From: Nansenia antarctica
Taxonomy: Eukaryota; Chordata; Actinopteri; Argentiniformes; Microstomatidae
DNA: 64,000 nt
Assembly (NCBI GenBank): GCA_963989245.1
Contig: OZ022358.1
Span: forward strand, 6,199,674-6,263,673
Direction: 5' to 3'
Made by a program: the position numbers and the translations under genes. Numbering within the stretch: position 1 is the stretch's first letter; every line of letters starts with the position of its first letter. Positions 22,136-33,391 of the stretch are shown one piece after another. The notes under the pieces were generated by a model. The model searched no databases. It was not told the DNA's origin and worked only from the letters and a program-made list of their open reading frames with translations.

Positions 22136-22714
22136 TGTAAAGAATACAAAAAGAAAAACAAATTCATTCATTCATTCATTCATCATTCAACAGTTTTACC
22201 TTTGCTTTTCACACGTGTGTCTTGGATCGTGGATCCGCGCTGATCTGGAGAGGAGCCCCTGCTGCTATCCGATATGGGTGGCAACCACTCGTCCGACGAG
22301 TCGGGGTCTGTTTGAAGAACTACTTTGCTCCAATGGCCGCGCGTCTTCTATACCAGATCTGCTCGCAGATCTGCTTGACTTGATCGGCACCACACTCCTT
22401 GCAGATCCACTGCCAGACAAGCTCTGTGCCAGTGTCAACTGCTTATAATGCTTCTCTCCTGCTCTCGCTATTTTCGCTATACGTTTCGCCATCTCTTCAA
22501 CCCTCAACAAGCCAGTTCCGTCTCCAGGCTTTTATAGCTGAGCTAAATCGAACTACTGCCTCCATCTGGGACAGAAATACATTACACCCAAGTCTGAAAT
22601 TCACACACTAGGTGTAGAACATGTCAATAAAGCGATCCCCACGAAAAAAAAAAAAAAAAAAAAAGACGCCAAATGGCGTCTTTGGCAGTCAATAAAGGTT
22701 GGCTTTCAAATTAA

Positions 22715-23302
22715 AATGTCCCTTAGTTATAAACTATTTTCATTAGTTAGTTTCACCCGCCCACAGAATGCGGTACATTCAACGTAACGTTCCATAGTGA
22801 ACGAGCCCGGATCTGTAGCAGGTGCACGCGAGCTAGAACGAAAATTCAGAGAGATGAAAAATGGCCAAACGGTTGGTAAAGAGAAAAGTTGATTCAGAAT
22901 GCAGGGTTTTTAACCAACAGTGCACAAGTGATTATTATTGTTAAATGCAAAGAAGTTTGTCAATAAATGTATTAATGTGATCGCGGAGGAGGTGTGTCCC
23001 GTGAGTCTGTCCCAAGTAGGCACCAGATGAATTGAAACAATGGGGGATAGATAATGTAGATGCCCAGCTGCAGGAGAAAACGAAAAAATGTTTCCGATAT
23101 GTTCATGATCTGTGTCAAGCAGGGTTTATCCTGCATAGAGAATTATGAGGCGGCCGCCTCCGTCATATTTCTAGCCGCCTCCAGCTCTCAACAAAACTCT
23201 GACGGTCGTATTAAACTCGGTGGATTTCTGTCATTTCTGACTGCAATTGCGGCACTGCGCCGACGTGGTGGCGGGGGCGCTGTTTCGCAAATAAGTTATT
23301 GA
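22715..23302. other. No recognised gene
   Basis: Contains a GC-rich GCGGCCGCC patch near 23150 and an 80-codon plus-strand ORF (23060-23302) with no domain that I recognise. It lies between the piggyBac right end and the LINE 3' end, and looks like degraded repeat sequence. Confidence 0.3.
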
Positions 23303-25285
23303 TTGATTGATTGAAAACTTTATTAGAATGTTTGCAGAAGTAGGTACAGGAAAGTACATATTACATACAAGGTCAAACTAAGAGGATAAAAACCCAAGAA
23401 AGCCACTGGCTTATTTCAATTGGGGTCCTTGATTTTCAATTCATCGTTACATGTAAGACAGACATAAGAAAAGAACTAGTACTATCTACATGATAATACA
23501 GACAAATAACTATTACTATCTACAAGATAAACGTACATCCATCATGGGAAGAACAATACAACAAAACATAAGGTATGTACAGCGGGTAGGACAGGTGGGG
23601 ACATACACCACAGGTGGGGGCGGGGGATAAAACACAAAGTATGTACAGTGGGTAGTTCGGGTCTTTTAATCTGATTTTTGTTTTAGAGGGTCCAGTTACG
23701 GATTGCAGCCTCCTGTAAATGTTTTTTGAGAGTGGTTTTGAAGGTGGGCAGTGTTTTGCACTCCTTTAAGATTATAGGAAGGGCGTTCCACATCTTTACT
23801 GCATAGTTTGCAAACGAGTTTAATCCCTTGTTTGTGGTGCAACGCGGTTGAACGTGGTTCGTGGAGCTTCCTCTGGTGTTGTAAGTGTGGACGTTGTTCA
23901 CTTTTTGGAAGTATGTTGACAGGTACTTGGGTGTCTTTGTGGTGTAGCGTATCTTGAAGACTAGGCCCAGTGCAAGCTGCTGCACTCTGTCAACTACTCG
24001 TAGCCAATCAAGGCTCAAAAAATGAGCAGCGGTTAGATGTGTCCTAGGGTTGAGGCCTAGCAGAAGCCTAACCAGTTTATTTTGGGCTGTCTGGAGTCTT
24101 GTTTTATGGGCCTTTGTGGTTCTATAGTACCATGATGTTACGGCATAGTCGAAGTGACATTGAATGAGAGCTCCTGATAGGGTCCTCAGTGTGTTTTTAC
24201 TGACAAGTGAGGATATCCTGTACAAGAATCTAGTTTTATGGTTCACTTTTTTGATTACTTTTGCTGCCATTTTATCTCCGGAAAGATTTGCCTCTAAGAT
24301 GGAGCCCAGGTATGTAATATCCTCTTTTCTTGTGATATTAATGTTACCCACTTTTATTTTAAAATTTTCAGCCTTTCTGAGTTTAGATGGGGATCCGTAT
24401 AGGATGGTTTCAGTTTTACCTAGGTGTATTGATAGTTTATTGTCAGCTAGCCAGATGCAGATTCTACTCAGTTCAGTGCTTAGCGCTTTTTCCACCTGCA
24501 ATATGTCCCTGTCAGAGACCAGCAGAGCCGAGTCATCCGCGAACAGGAACAAATTGCAATTACATGCTGATGACATGTCATTCACATATATTAGGAACAG
24601 TAAAGGTCCCAATATGCTTCCTTGTGGAACGCCGCAGGTCACTGGGAGGGGGGGGGACAGTGTTCCGTTCACACTAACCACCTGTTCCCTCCCCTCTAAG
24701 TAGGATTGCATCCAGCTCACCGATGTTCTATCGAACCCAATTGCTTTCAGTTTATCTAACAATATGTGGTGATCTACTGTGTCGAAGGCCTTCTGGAGGT
24801 CCAGCATGACCATGCCGCAGTACTTGCCCGAGTCCACCTCATGGTTGATGTGGTCGTTCAAATAGAGAAGGCATGTGTCAGTGGAATGGGATGTTCTGAA
24901 TCCTGATTGAAATTCATACATCAGATTTTTTTCGGTAAGGTACCTATCGACCTGTTCATAAACTATTTTTTCCATAAGTTTCGAGATGGAATTAAGAATA
25001 GAAACAGGTCGGTAGTTGCCTGGGTCTAATTTGCTTCCTTTTTTATACAGTGGGGTTACCCTTGCTATTTTAAAGTCAAGGGGGACGTGTCCCTGTTTGA
25101 TGGAGAGGTTTATTATGTGGGTGATGATTGGGGAAATGGAGGCAGCTGAGTCTTTTAGAAATCTGGCTGGAATATTGTCATGGCCCGTGGCCTTTTCTGA
25201 GTGTAGAGCGCCTAGCTTTTTAAACACCTCATCGTTTGACACCATGGAGAGTTTAAAATCATCATTGCGTACACCCAGCTTTCGT
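23303..25285 (-). mobile_element. LINE, 5'-truncated, with open reverse-transcriptase ORF
   Basis: The 3' UTR with a (TTGA)n end lies at 23303-23682. The ORF ends at 23683. The 5' edge falls near 25285, where the frame meets a stop and the endonuclease domain is absent, as expected for incomplete reverse transcription. The organisation and motifs fit the jockey/CR1/L2/Rex group; I cannot name the clade more closely. Confidence 0.88.
23683..25245 (-). CDS. LINE reverse transcriptase, C-terminal 520 codons of ORF2
   Basis: RNA-templated DNA polymerase used for target-primed retrotransposition. Motifs in order: KATGHDNIPARFLKD (about residues 19-33), VTPLYKKGSKLDPGNYRPVS (63-82), FQSGFRTSHST, MVMLDLQKAFDTVDH (with the first catalytic Asp), CGVPQGSILGPLLF, the active-site FADDSALL, then NKLSIHLGKTE and thumb sequence. 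The C-terminus ends EAAIRNWTL. There is no internal stop or frameshift, so it is young or recently inserted. Without the endonuclease and 5' promoter it is not autonomous. The Met at 25245 is only the first in-frame ATG. Confidence 0.88.
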   Translation of the reverse strand: MVSNDEVFKKLGALHSEKATGHDNIPARFLKDSAASISPIITHIINLSIKQGHVPLDFKIARVTPLYKKGSKLDPGNYRPVSILNSISKLMEKIVYEQVDRYLTEKNLMYEFQSGFRTSHSTDTCLLYLNDHINHEVDSGKYCGMVMLDLQKAFDTVDHHILLDKLKAIGFDRTSVSWMQSYLEGREQVVSVNGTLSPPLPVTCGVPQGSILGPLLFLIYVNDMSSACNCNLFLFADDSALLVSDRDILQVEKALSTELSRICIWLADNKLSIHLGKTETILYGSPSKLRKAENFKIKVGNINITRKEDITYLGSILEANLSGDKMAAKVIKKVNHKTRFLYRISSLVSKNTLRTLSGALIQCHFDYAVTSWYYRTTKAHKTRLQTAQNKLVRLLLGLNPRTHLTAAHFLSLDWLRVVDRVQQLALGLVFKIRYTTKTPKYLSTYFQKVNNVHTYNTRGSSTNHVQPRCTTNKGLNSFANYAVKMWNALPIILKECKTLPTFKTTLKKHLQEAAIRNWTL

Positions 25286-25796
25286 GTTTACTAGTGAAAC
25301 AGCTGATAGTTGATGTTGACTGCTCAAGGAGAATACATATTTGAAAGTACAGAATGCCTGAGAGCCTTATATTGCATTACATTTTGAATGGTCATCTGGT
25401 GCCTGAATATTGTGTTTTCCTTTACATAAATAATGACATTTCCACCATAAATTGATGCAGAAAGGGCACAAATTGCATCTAAATTCACCAGAATGCAAGA
25501 AATTAAGTGTTTGATGCTCGTTTAAGGACCCCCAGACAGCCCTGCTTCATGGGTCCCCCCGTGTATGATGAGGGTCCTCCCTCATGTATCAGACTGTAAA
25601 ACTGATTATATTTCATTGACATATCACTATAGGTATAAATTCCATCCAAATTCAACTGTTTAGACTTTGTTTGCTTTGCGCAACCGCCTCCATTCCACTC
25701 CGTTCCATATTATTTTATGTTAGTGACCGACCCAGGCCCCCCATCACAGAAAGGAAAAATGATGTGGCCCTCACAGAAAAAAGTTTGGGGACCCCT
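25286..25796. mobile_element. Probable hAT-derived terminal segment
   Basis: The right edge reads AAAGTTTGGGGACCCCTG (ending 25796), the complement of a CAGGGGTCCCCAAACTTT-type hAT terminus. No matching left terminus was found, so it is truncated. It abuts the slc7a fragment at 25811. Confidence 0.5.
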
Positions 25797-26315
25797 GCGG
25801 GCGGCTAAAATAAGAAAACAGTATTGCTTTTTAGCTATTAGTTGCCCAAATCCGATGGCCAGTCAGGCAAACAATTATATAGTGTGGAATATAGCGAAGA
25901 AAACACTTATTTGATAGAGAAATTGTAATGACAATCACAACAGAATAAAAACATCTATTATATTTAGTAATTCGACAGTGAAAACATTTCAATTTACAGT
26001 TTAAAATCATATTGCATTGCTCCACATCATACAATGAAGGATGTTTCTAACCAATTATTCCATAACCTTTCAGATTTCTCTATTAATATACATTTTATTA
26101 TTGTGTATGTAAGCTATAACTCTATTTATGACATCCACAATTACAAGTTTCTGACATAATTAATATATACGGTGTAATGACTTAGAGGGGCATATATTTC
26201 GAAAGATAAAATAAGATTAGACATTTCATGACCTTTTTGTCCTCATGACTACATTAAACAATATTGTCTCTTTTTCTTCTTCATTTATTTTCAGATCTTC
26301 AGTTCAAATTGCATA

Positions 26316-27581
26316 TCAGATATCAGGTCCACAGGAGTTATCCTCTGTCACAAAGTTCTGATCCATGTTTGTGTTGAGGCTTTGAATGTTGGCTTGGTTG
26401 TGTGCATTTTCTAGCCTTTGCTTTTGCACACTGTGATGAACTCCATAGCAAAAGTAGATGAGTAACCCTGTGAAGAAATGCAATGTCACTAAATATATTA
26501 TTACAATGACATAATACTTAAATAATAGATGTAATTGTACTTAAAGTATGTTTCATGATGTTCATAGATATTTCTTACCCACTGCCATCCAAACAGCATA
26601 ACGAATCCATGTGTCTTCTCCCAATTGAACCATTAAATAGACATTGACAAAAGTACTCAAAATAGGAAGCACTGGAATGAAAGGAACCTACAGAAATATC
26701 AAACAAAATGTAGTCAAACAAACGTTCCGGTTTAATATCATCCTACTCTATTTTCAATACTGTACTGAAACCTTACCATGAAAGCAGCTTTGGTTGTACT
26801 TTGAGGCTGTCTCCAGATAATGGTGACAGTGAGAACCAGAAGCAAAAGGATCACAGAGACCAATAAAAGACTCCACCACTCCTGGTTCAGCACAGACTCC
26901 ACAGCCTTGGTCATGACACTTAAAACTATAGCTAAAAATACTGTGGAAAAAAAGGTCAACAGACCTATGTCAGACTCATAAAACAACATGAACTTGGTCA
27001 AAGTATTGAATATGAGACCAAATACAGTATACAACCCAGAGAAAAGGATATAAAGAGAATCACTCACTAATAAAGACAGTGAACATGGATACATTTTTAG
27101 AGGTTCGAGCAGTGGGATGAGAGGGAGGGTGGAGGAGCCTAGTCACAGAGAATGATTCAGATTTGTCATCATCAATGGAACCCTCAGAGGCATCTGGTTG
27201 GTACCTGAAACACATACAAGTCACAGTAACCAATAACTACATTATATACGTTTACTTTATACTAATAAAACATATATATTTATACGTATAAGTATATTTG
27301 GATTTTGTGAAATATACAGTTAATGTTTTGTGCGAATGCAACAATTGTTAAGAATGTTTTGCCAACCAGAAAAGGATGGACTGCCTCTATCAATTAGTTT
27401 GTTGTTTTTCGTTTCTCCCACAGATAACTTGATTAAGACCTCCCACATATAATTTAATTAGATTTGAACGATGCATACCTTAATATCAGAATACATATTG
27501 CTACAAGAGTGTAGGCAAAGAGTGTTCCAATTGACATCATGTCAACAAGTGCCTTCAGATGAAATAATAGAGCCATGATTG
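26316..27581 (-). pseudogene. slc7a2-like fragment 1 (last five coding exons)
   Basis: Inverted partial copy of the intact transporter, homologous over 25811-27658. The exon equivalents on the minus strand are 27479-27581, 27068-27204, 26777-26940, 26579-26687 and 26316-26467 (stop TGA at 26316-26318). Splice sites and frame are preserved, with one in-frame codon deleted in the third. The first six coding exons, including the start, the substrate-binding TM1 region and TM1-8, are missing: the copy breaks off in the intron at about 27658. It cannot encode a carrier. Relative to fragment 2, a further ~970 bp holding exons 5 and 6 has been deleted. Confidence 0.9.
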
Positions 27582-27845
27582 CTGTTAAAACAGAAACATC
27601 AAATAATTAACTTTTTTTGATAAGTGAATTATGAGAGGGAATCCAAACAGATTTTTAACAGGACTATATGTGTGGTGGCCTGGGAAAACCCTTCACATGG
27701 TGGCATTTTGACATTTTGATTTTTTAATATTTCCATAAATTAGAAATTCTCAGCTATTCATAACTGGTTGAATGACTGAGATAGCCCTTTATTTTAAAAA
27801 GTTATGAGCATTTTAATGTATCATGTCAAAAAAGTGAAGGGTCAT

Positions 27846-28838
27846 TGTTCTGAAGGCCCAGAGTAAGAATTCGAATTAGTTAAAATAGGAGTCAATTATA
27901 TTTATTATTACCGGTAGTAGTAGTTATCTGGCGAGTGTCCACCGCTTGCCATGTTGGCACTAGTTTATCCGGCTCGAAGGACCAATTGTATCGGGGGGGA
28001 TACACACCCGTGGACTATTATAACCTTAGTGGCACTAATTTAACACTAACACTCTATATAGACTAAATGGGATTTAAATGGTGGACACTGACTAAATAAC
28101 TGAGGGGGAGGGGACAGGTATCAAAGATGGAACAATTACAACATTTAATATATACAGATAACATACACAAATGCACATACATATAACATTGACATATATC
28201 TAGCCTATCTAATGGTACCAGTAGCCCGGGTGTAGCACGTGTGGTGATGGATGGAGGGAGAGGTGGAAAGTTCAGTGGAAACTCCGTGGAGGTAGCTAGT
28301 AGACAGATGGATCGTCTTCTGAATTTCCCGACTCAGGACTGGACGGGCACGTCAGACTCACGATGAATTGGAGCAGAGATGGCTAGCGTCGTTTACTAGC
28401 CGCATCCCACGGTCCTAGTTCGTTGTTCACTTCAACTATCCACACAACAGCAATCTTTAACTTCGGTTTACTAGAGGTTTATGATTTAGCTTATATGTAG
28501 GTGATACATTTCTCTATCCTAGCCACTCACGAGTCCCGAAATTAACCCTCTTCTCCGTTACGAAACCACCAACTGACTCGACGTCGTCAGGAGCACCAAA
28601 CATTTCCTCGCGAGAGCATTCTAGGGTGCGTTCACCAAAACTCGCACAATTATCCAGCAACACAAAAACGGCAACGTCTCACAACAGAACACACACAGCA
28701 TTCAAACGAGTGGCATTAATAGAAAATAACAAACTTGGGAACCTGAAGGGGTGGGAGTGGGGTGAACTACTACTAATAATAAATATAATTGACTCCTATT
28801 TTAACTAATTCGAATTCTTACTCTGGGCCTTCAGAACA
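27846..28838 (-). mobile_element. BEL/Pao 3' LTR
   Basis: A 993-bp segment starts TGTTCTGAAGGCCC and ends GGGCCTTCAGAACA. On the minus strand it is immediately preceded by a purine-rich tract (AGGGGGCGGC), the expected plus-strand primer site, and by the end of the pol region. The LTR termini are unusually long inverted repeats of about 66 bp (27846-27911 with 28773-28838). No second LTR is found at the 5' side. Confidence 0.75.
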
Positions 28839-28942
28839 GCCGCCCCCTAATTAGTGGGCTAATTAGTTAACTTAAACAATAAGGCACAGAGTCATGTCAC
28901 GTCAGGTGGTTGAGTCAATTACTGTCCATAGTCGATCTCTGA

Positions 28943-31900
28943 CTAGGTTGGGGGTATAGATGTGGAGGGGTCGGGTCGATCGTCATCCTGGGAGTCTGGG
29001 AAAGCAGGGAGCTCGATCAATTCCGCTACAGGTCTGGTGTAGGTCCGCCCTTGGACTACGACTTCAGCAGCCCTGACCTTCCCGTCCGATCCCTTAATGA
29101 CTTTGCTCACTCGACCCGCTGGCCACATGGCTCGGGGCAGCGACTGGTCCACAACCATTACGACTGTCCCTACTGTCAGGTTGTCTCTTTCCTTGACCCA
29201 TTTCTGGCGGGCTTGAAGGGATGGTAGGTAGTACAAGAGAAAGTGGGACCAGAATTGATCGGCCAGCACCTGGCTGTCTCCACATCCTCCTCCCACGCAT
29301 CTCATCTTGCCGGTACACAGCCTGTGGTAGGGCAGGGTCCAGCCGCCCCATAAGGAGGTAGTTCGGTGTAATGGGGTCGACATCAGCTACGTCCGTGGAT
29401 ACGTAGCCGAGCGGCTTAGAGTTCAGTACCCCTTCTATCTCTGTGAGGACGGTGGCCAGAACCTCATCTCCTACAGTCTGGGCTCCCAGGACTGTGTACA
29501 GGGCTGCCTTGATAGACCGCACCTCCCTCTCCCAAGCCCCTCCGAAGTGGGGGGCGTTAGGGGGGTTGAATTGGAAGGTCACTTGTGATGGAGCAAGGCG
29601 GGTCCTGAGCTCTTTGCTCATCTCTTTGAAGCTCTCCCTCAGCTCTGTATATCCTCCGCGGAAGTTAGTTCCTTGGTCAGACAACAGAACCGAGGGGGTC
29701 CCTCTCCTGGCCTGGAACCTCCGGAACGACATGAGGAAGGAATCTGTACTCAAGGATTGGAAGAGGTCTATATGTACAGCTCAGGTAGTCATACATTTGT
29801 AAACGATTCCCCACCGCTTCTCTGTTCCTCTTCCTCTCTTCACACTGAAGGGGCCAAAACAGTCCACTCCGGTGGAGTGGAAGGCTCGTTCTCCGACCCT
29901 GAGGCGGCAGGGGGGCAGGTCTGCCATCTTTGGTATTACAGGTTGTGCCCTCCACTTACGGCAGTCAGCACAATTCCGTTGGAACCTGCGTACGGCTTCT
30001 CTCCCTTGTGGGATCCAAAAGCGTCGCCGGATCTCCGCGAATACTCGCTCGGCCCCAGCGTGGCACACCGCCTGGTCGTACTTCTGGATGACTAACTCTG
30101 TCACCCTGTGACGGGTACCCAGGACGATAGGGTGTTTTGTGTCCTCTGATAGATTCGGGGCCCTTCTCAACCTGCCACCCACTCTGATGAGCCCCTGGGC
30201 GTCAAGTTCCGGGGCTAGGGTCAGGAGTCGACTGTCTGATGCGACTGGCTTTCCTTGTGTCAGGCACTCCCTTTCTTCTGGGAAGGAGTCCCTCTGCGCT
30301 CTCTGCCACACCAGGAGCTCCGCTTCCTCGTAGTCAGCTGCACTGAGGTCGGTAGTAGTGGGGAACTCCGAGTGGTGCCAGAGGAACGTTTTCTTCTGGA
30401 GGCTCACCAATGTCAGGCAGTCATCCATGTTGGGGCCCTCCGGGGCCTGATCTTGACTCAGCCCGCAGAAGAGGGACTTCTTGATCTCCGACTCATCCTG
30501 ACTCTTCATCAGGGATGGTTGGGTGGGCCACTCCTCCTCTGGTAGCCGGAGGAACTCTGGTCCGTTGTTGTAAGAATTAGGGAGGACAAGATTGGCAAGG
30601 GACGTCCCTCTAGTGATAACATCTGCAGGGTTTTGTCCGGTGTCTATGTACCTCCAGCACTCCGCTCCTACCAGTTCCTGGATCTCCGATACTCGGACTC
30701 CTACAAACACCTTGTACCGGCAGGATTGGGACTGGAGCCAGGTGATAACGGTCGTAGAGTCCGACCACAAGACAGTATCACGCACAGGTAAGGTGAGTTC
30801 TTCCTTCACCAACTTAGCTAACTGTGCGCCAACCAGAGCTGCGCAGAGCTCCAGGCGCGGGATCGACTGCTGCTTTCGTGGGGCTACCCTGGATCGGGCT
30901 AGGACAAAGGCGACGTGGACCTCTCCTCCCTTGTCCTTAGCCCGAAGATAAGCCACTGACCCGTAAGCGGTCTCCGAAGCGTCACTGAAGATGTGCAGGT
31001 CAATCTCACTGGTCTCCAGGTTGACCATCGAAGTGAAGTAACTCCGGGGGATGGCGATCTCGCAAAGCAGGGGGAGTTCTTCTTCCCACTCTCTCCATTG
31101 GTCAGCGAGATGCTCCGGGATGGGGTCGTCCCAGCCCTGTTCTTTGGCCCACAGCTCTCTCACCAGCATTTTCGCTGGTGAATCAAGGTCATCTCTTGAG
31201 CTTCGCCTGGTGTCTGCGCCATCCATGTTTCACTGCTCGCGGCTTTGGCCTCTGGGGGGAGGCGACGGAGGACTCGGGGGTCACTGCTGGCCCACTGTCG
31301 GAGGTCGAACCCGCCCTTTGCCAGCGAGGTCCGCAGCTTCATTAGAATGCTCTCCGCTTCTTCAGGAGTAGCGACGCTCTGTAGACAGTTGTCCACATAG
31401 AAACACCGCTCGACACTGTGACGGACATCCTCTCCGGCGTCGGGGTCTTCGGCGACGTGCTTCTGGAGCGCGAATGTGTCGCAGCACGGACTACAGGTGG
31501 TGCCGAAGGGAAGTACCTCCCACTGGTAGATGGAGGGATGTTCGTCGTCGGGTTTCTCTCTCCATAGAAACCTCAAGAGGGGTTTATCTTCCTCCATCAG
31601 CCGGACTTGTAGAAACATCCCTTTTATGTCTCCGCTGATGGCGACCTTGTCCTGCCGAAAGCGGATCAGGACTCCAAGGAGGGAGGGTCCAAGTGTGGGA
31701 CCAGGAAGGAGTAAGCTGTTCAGGTTCTGCTGCCCTACCTGAAAGCTGCAGTTAAAGACTAAGCGGTCCTTTCCGTTGTGTGAAACTTTGTGGTGAGGCA
31801 CGTACCAGGACTCCTCGGTCCGTTCGGCTTCCTGGTCACCGATCTTCCTCACGTAACCGGCCACCATCAGTTTTTTCCATCTCAGCTCGGTAGATTGCTG

Positions 31901-32578
31901 CTTGTTTGGGATCCTTGGCTAGGCGCCGCTCTGTGCCCCGCAGGTAGTTACCCGTGATTTCCTTGGGCACACGTAGAGTCGGCATACCTTCTCGCCGTAG
32001 GATGGGGGTCACGTATCTTAGCACTCCTTTGTCCTCGAGCCTCGTGGTCTTCTGCTCGAGGAGGGCTACTGCAAACTTGTCTTCCTTGGATCGGACCATC
32101 TGTCTCTCGTTCTTAAACGGGAGGTCGTCCAGTTTCCACAACCGTTCGACGTGCTGCAGGAGGGTGGAGTCTATGTGGTCCACCATTGTGTACATACATC
32201 GGGTTGATGTAGATCGACCATGGGGCACGGAGATGGGACCCTGGAGGGTCCACCCCAGACGGGTCTTAATCGCAGCTGGGCATCCTCTGGGTCCGAGGTA
32301 GACCGCACGTGTGTAGGGACTATGAGGTCTGCGTGGTCGGATCCAATGAGGAGGGTCGGGGTGACTCCATTGATGGGCGGTATGGGTAGATGGCGCAGAT
32401 GTTCGTACTTTCCCTCAACTGTTGGATGGGGTAATCGTAACGGGACAAGCCAAGTCATTACTACCCCTTTCTCCTCCGGGTCGGGGGAGGAGCCTATGCA
32501 GATCGGCCGGTCTCGTTTGTCTGCTTGTGATGCGGTGTTAGTCTGCTCGCCTCGTCGGTATGCGAGGGACAGATCCAT
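28943..32578 (-). pseudogene. BEL/Pao retrotransposon pol region, broken
   Basis: Read 5' to 3' on the minus strand: a protease-like region with LLIGSDHADLI (32171-32578); reverse-transcriptase N-part (31836-32228); RT core with KGMFLQVRL, LPFGTTCSPCCDTF and YVDNCLQS (31160-31867); RNase H with IFSDASETAYGSVAYL and LWSDSTTVITWL (29781-31226); an integrase zinc-binding region (CADCRKWR) and core (LLSDQGTNFRGG, NAPHFGGAWEREV, 29094-29753); and a C-terminal region (28943-29383). The blocks lie in different frames, so several frameshifts exist. The gag region, 5' LTR and primer-binding site are missing. This order is that of BEL/Pao, not gypsy. Confidence 0.88.
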
Positions 32579-32729
32579 TTGTGTGTCTTCTAGTTAAGAT
32601 TTTATTACTTTATGCTTATTGTGAGCATCAGTAAACTGGCAATAACACAGGTGGAAGTATCGTCTCTCCTTTCGCTCATGTGTGCGTGCGTTGCTTAACT
32701 GAGAATGAGACACGTTCAACGTGACGTTG

Positions 32730-33010
32730 TTTCTCTAGCAAACTAGCCACCACAAAAAGTGCTGAGTGCTGAGGCACAAACATGTACATTTTCAAGCCTG
32801 CAAACTGTGACACTTTAAAATAATGTGAAAAAATACTTTTGTGCAATATGACAACCCTAGTTGACTATCTGTGCAGTATAGTACAGTGGATTGTGTACAT
32901 AGCCTATTGATGTAAACCAGCTCCTTTACCTTCTTGTGATTTTATGCTTTTATGCTTTTTCTAAAAAAAAAAAATAAATCCTTTCCTAACACCAGGGGAG
33001 CCACCCCTCC
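32730..33010 (+). mobile_element. LINE 3' UTR fragment
   Basis: Homologous to 62790-63050 (shared GCAAACTG.GACACTTTAAA, GTGCAATATGACAACCCT, ATGTAAACCAGCTC, CACCAGGGGAGCC). No coding part remains here. Confidence 0.75.
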
Positions 33011-33391
33011 TAAATTTCGTTGTTTGGTACCTGTACTGTAGCAATGACAAAGTCCATTCCATTCCAAAACATAAAAATAAGTACTTTCTCTTTTGTTTTC
33101 TTAAAATGTTTATTCACCATAATGTAGTATGGAGTTCAAAGTACTAGAATACCACATAATATCAAAATCGCCAAAAATCGCGATTTCCATCTATTTTTGC
33201 TCTTTGCCACAAACGAACGCCAGCGACATCCGACGGGTTTTCCCAGGCCACCACACATATTATGAAAGAACCTTTCTGCAAATAGGTTGTGTCATCAGTA
33301 ACATAAAAGACTGGAATGTTTAAAACAAAACAGAATTGATTAACACTGCCAATCTTCCACTGCTAGGGAACATAAGAGGACGACAATCTTC

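Larger units (their letters stand above)
19607..22492 (-). pseudogene. PiggyBac transposase (PGBD-like), intron-containing, frameshifted
   Basis: Exon 1 (22204-22492) starts MAKRIAKIARAGEKHYKQLT and shifts frame. The second frame carries the acidic SSDEWLPP motif, and the exon ends AAAG|GTAAAA. Exon 2 begins after TTTTACAG at 21307. In exon 2 the catalytic aspartates are seen in CIDEGMMQWRGR, LYMDNFYNS and NGVDKLDQN, in one ORF (19920-20945). Defects: a deletion plus frameshift at about 20945-20985 (after VPELKR), a CCT expansion replacing the stretch before the C-terminus, and another frame change. The Cys/His C-terminal module still reads CRSCHVPLHSGECFKAYHT before TAA at 19607-19609. Normal role: nuclear cut-and-paste transposase at TTAA. 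As it stands it cannot encode a full enzyme. Confidence 0.85.
19161..22710 (-). mobile_element. piggyBac-type DNA transposon
   Basis: The left end CTCTTTGACTGCCA follows TTAA (19157-19160). The right end, read on the minus strand, contains CCTTTATTGACTGCCA next to the hairpin GACGCC/GGCGTC (22664-22679), and TTAA lies at 22711-22714. The terminal motifs and the TTAA target fit piggyBac. The exact right boundary is uncertain by about 12 bp. It contains an intron-bearing transposase gene and later insertions. Confidence 0.6.
27669..33257. mobile_element. Composite TA-target DNA element, 5.6 kb
   Basis: Perfect 23-bp inverted termini begin TGTGTGGTGGCCTGGG (27669) and end as the complement at 33257. 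They are flanked by TA (27667-27668 and 33258-33259). The empty site is present at 47645 in the paralogous unit (GGACTATATTATG). The TA target suggests a Tc1/mariner-like or related family, but no transposase of its own is visible. The interior is taken up by BEL/Pao remains and a LINE tail. Confidence 0.85.
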
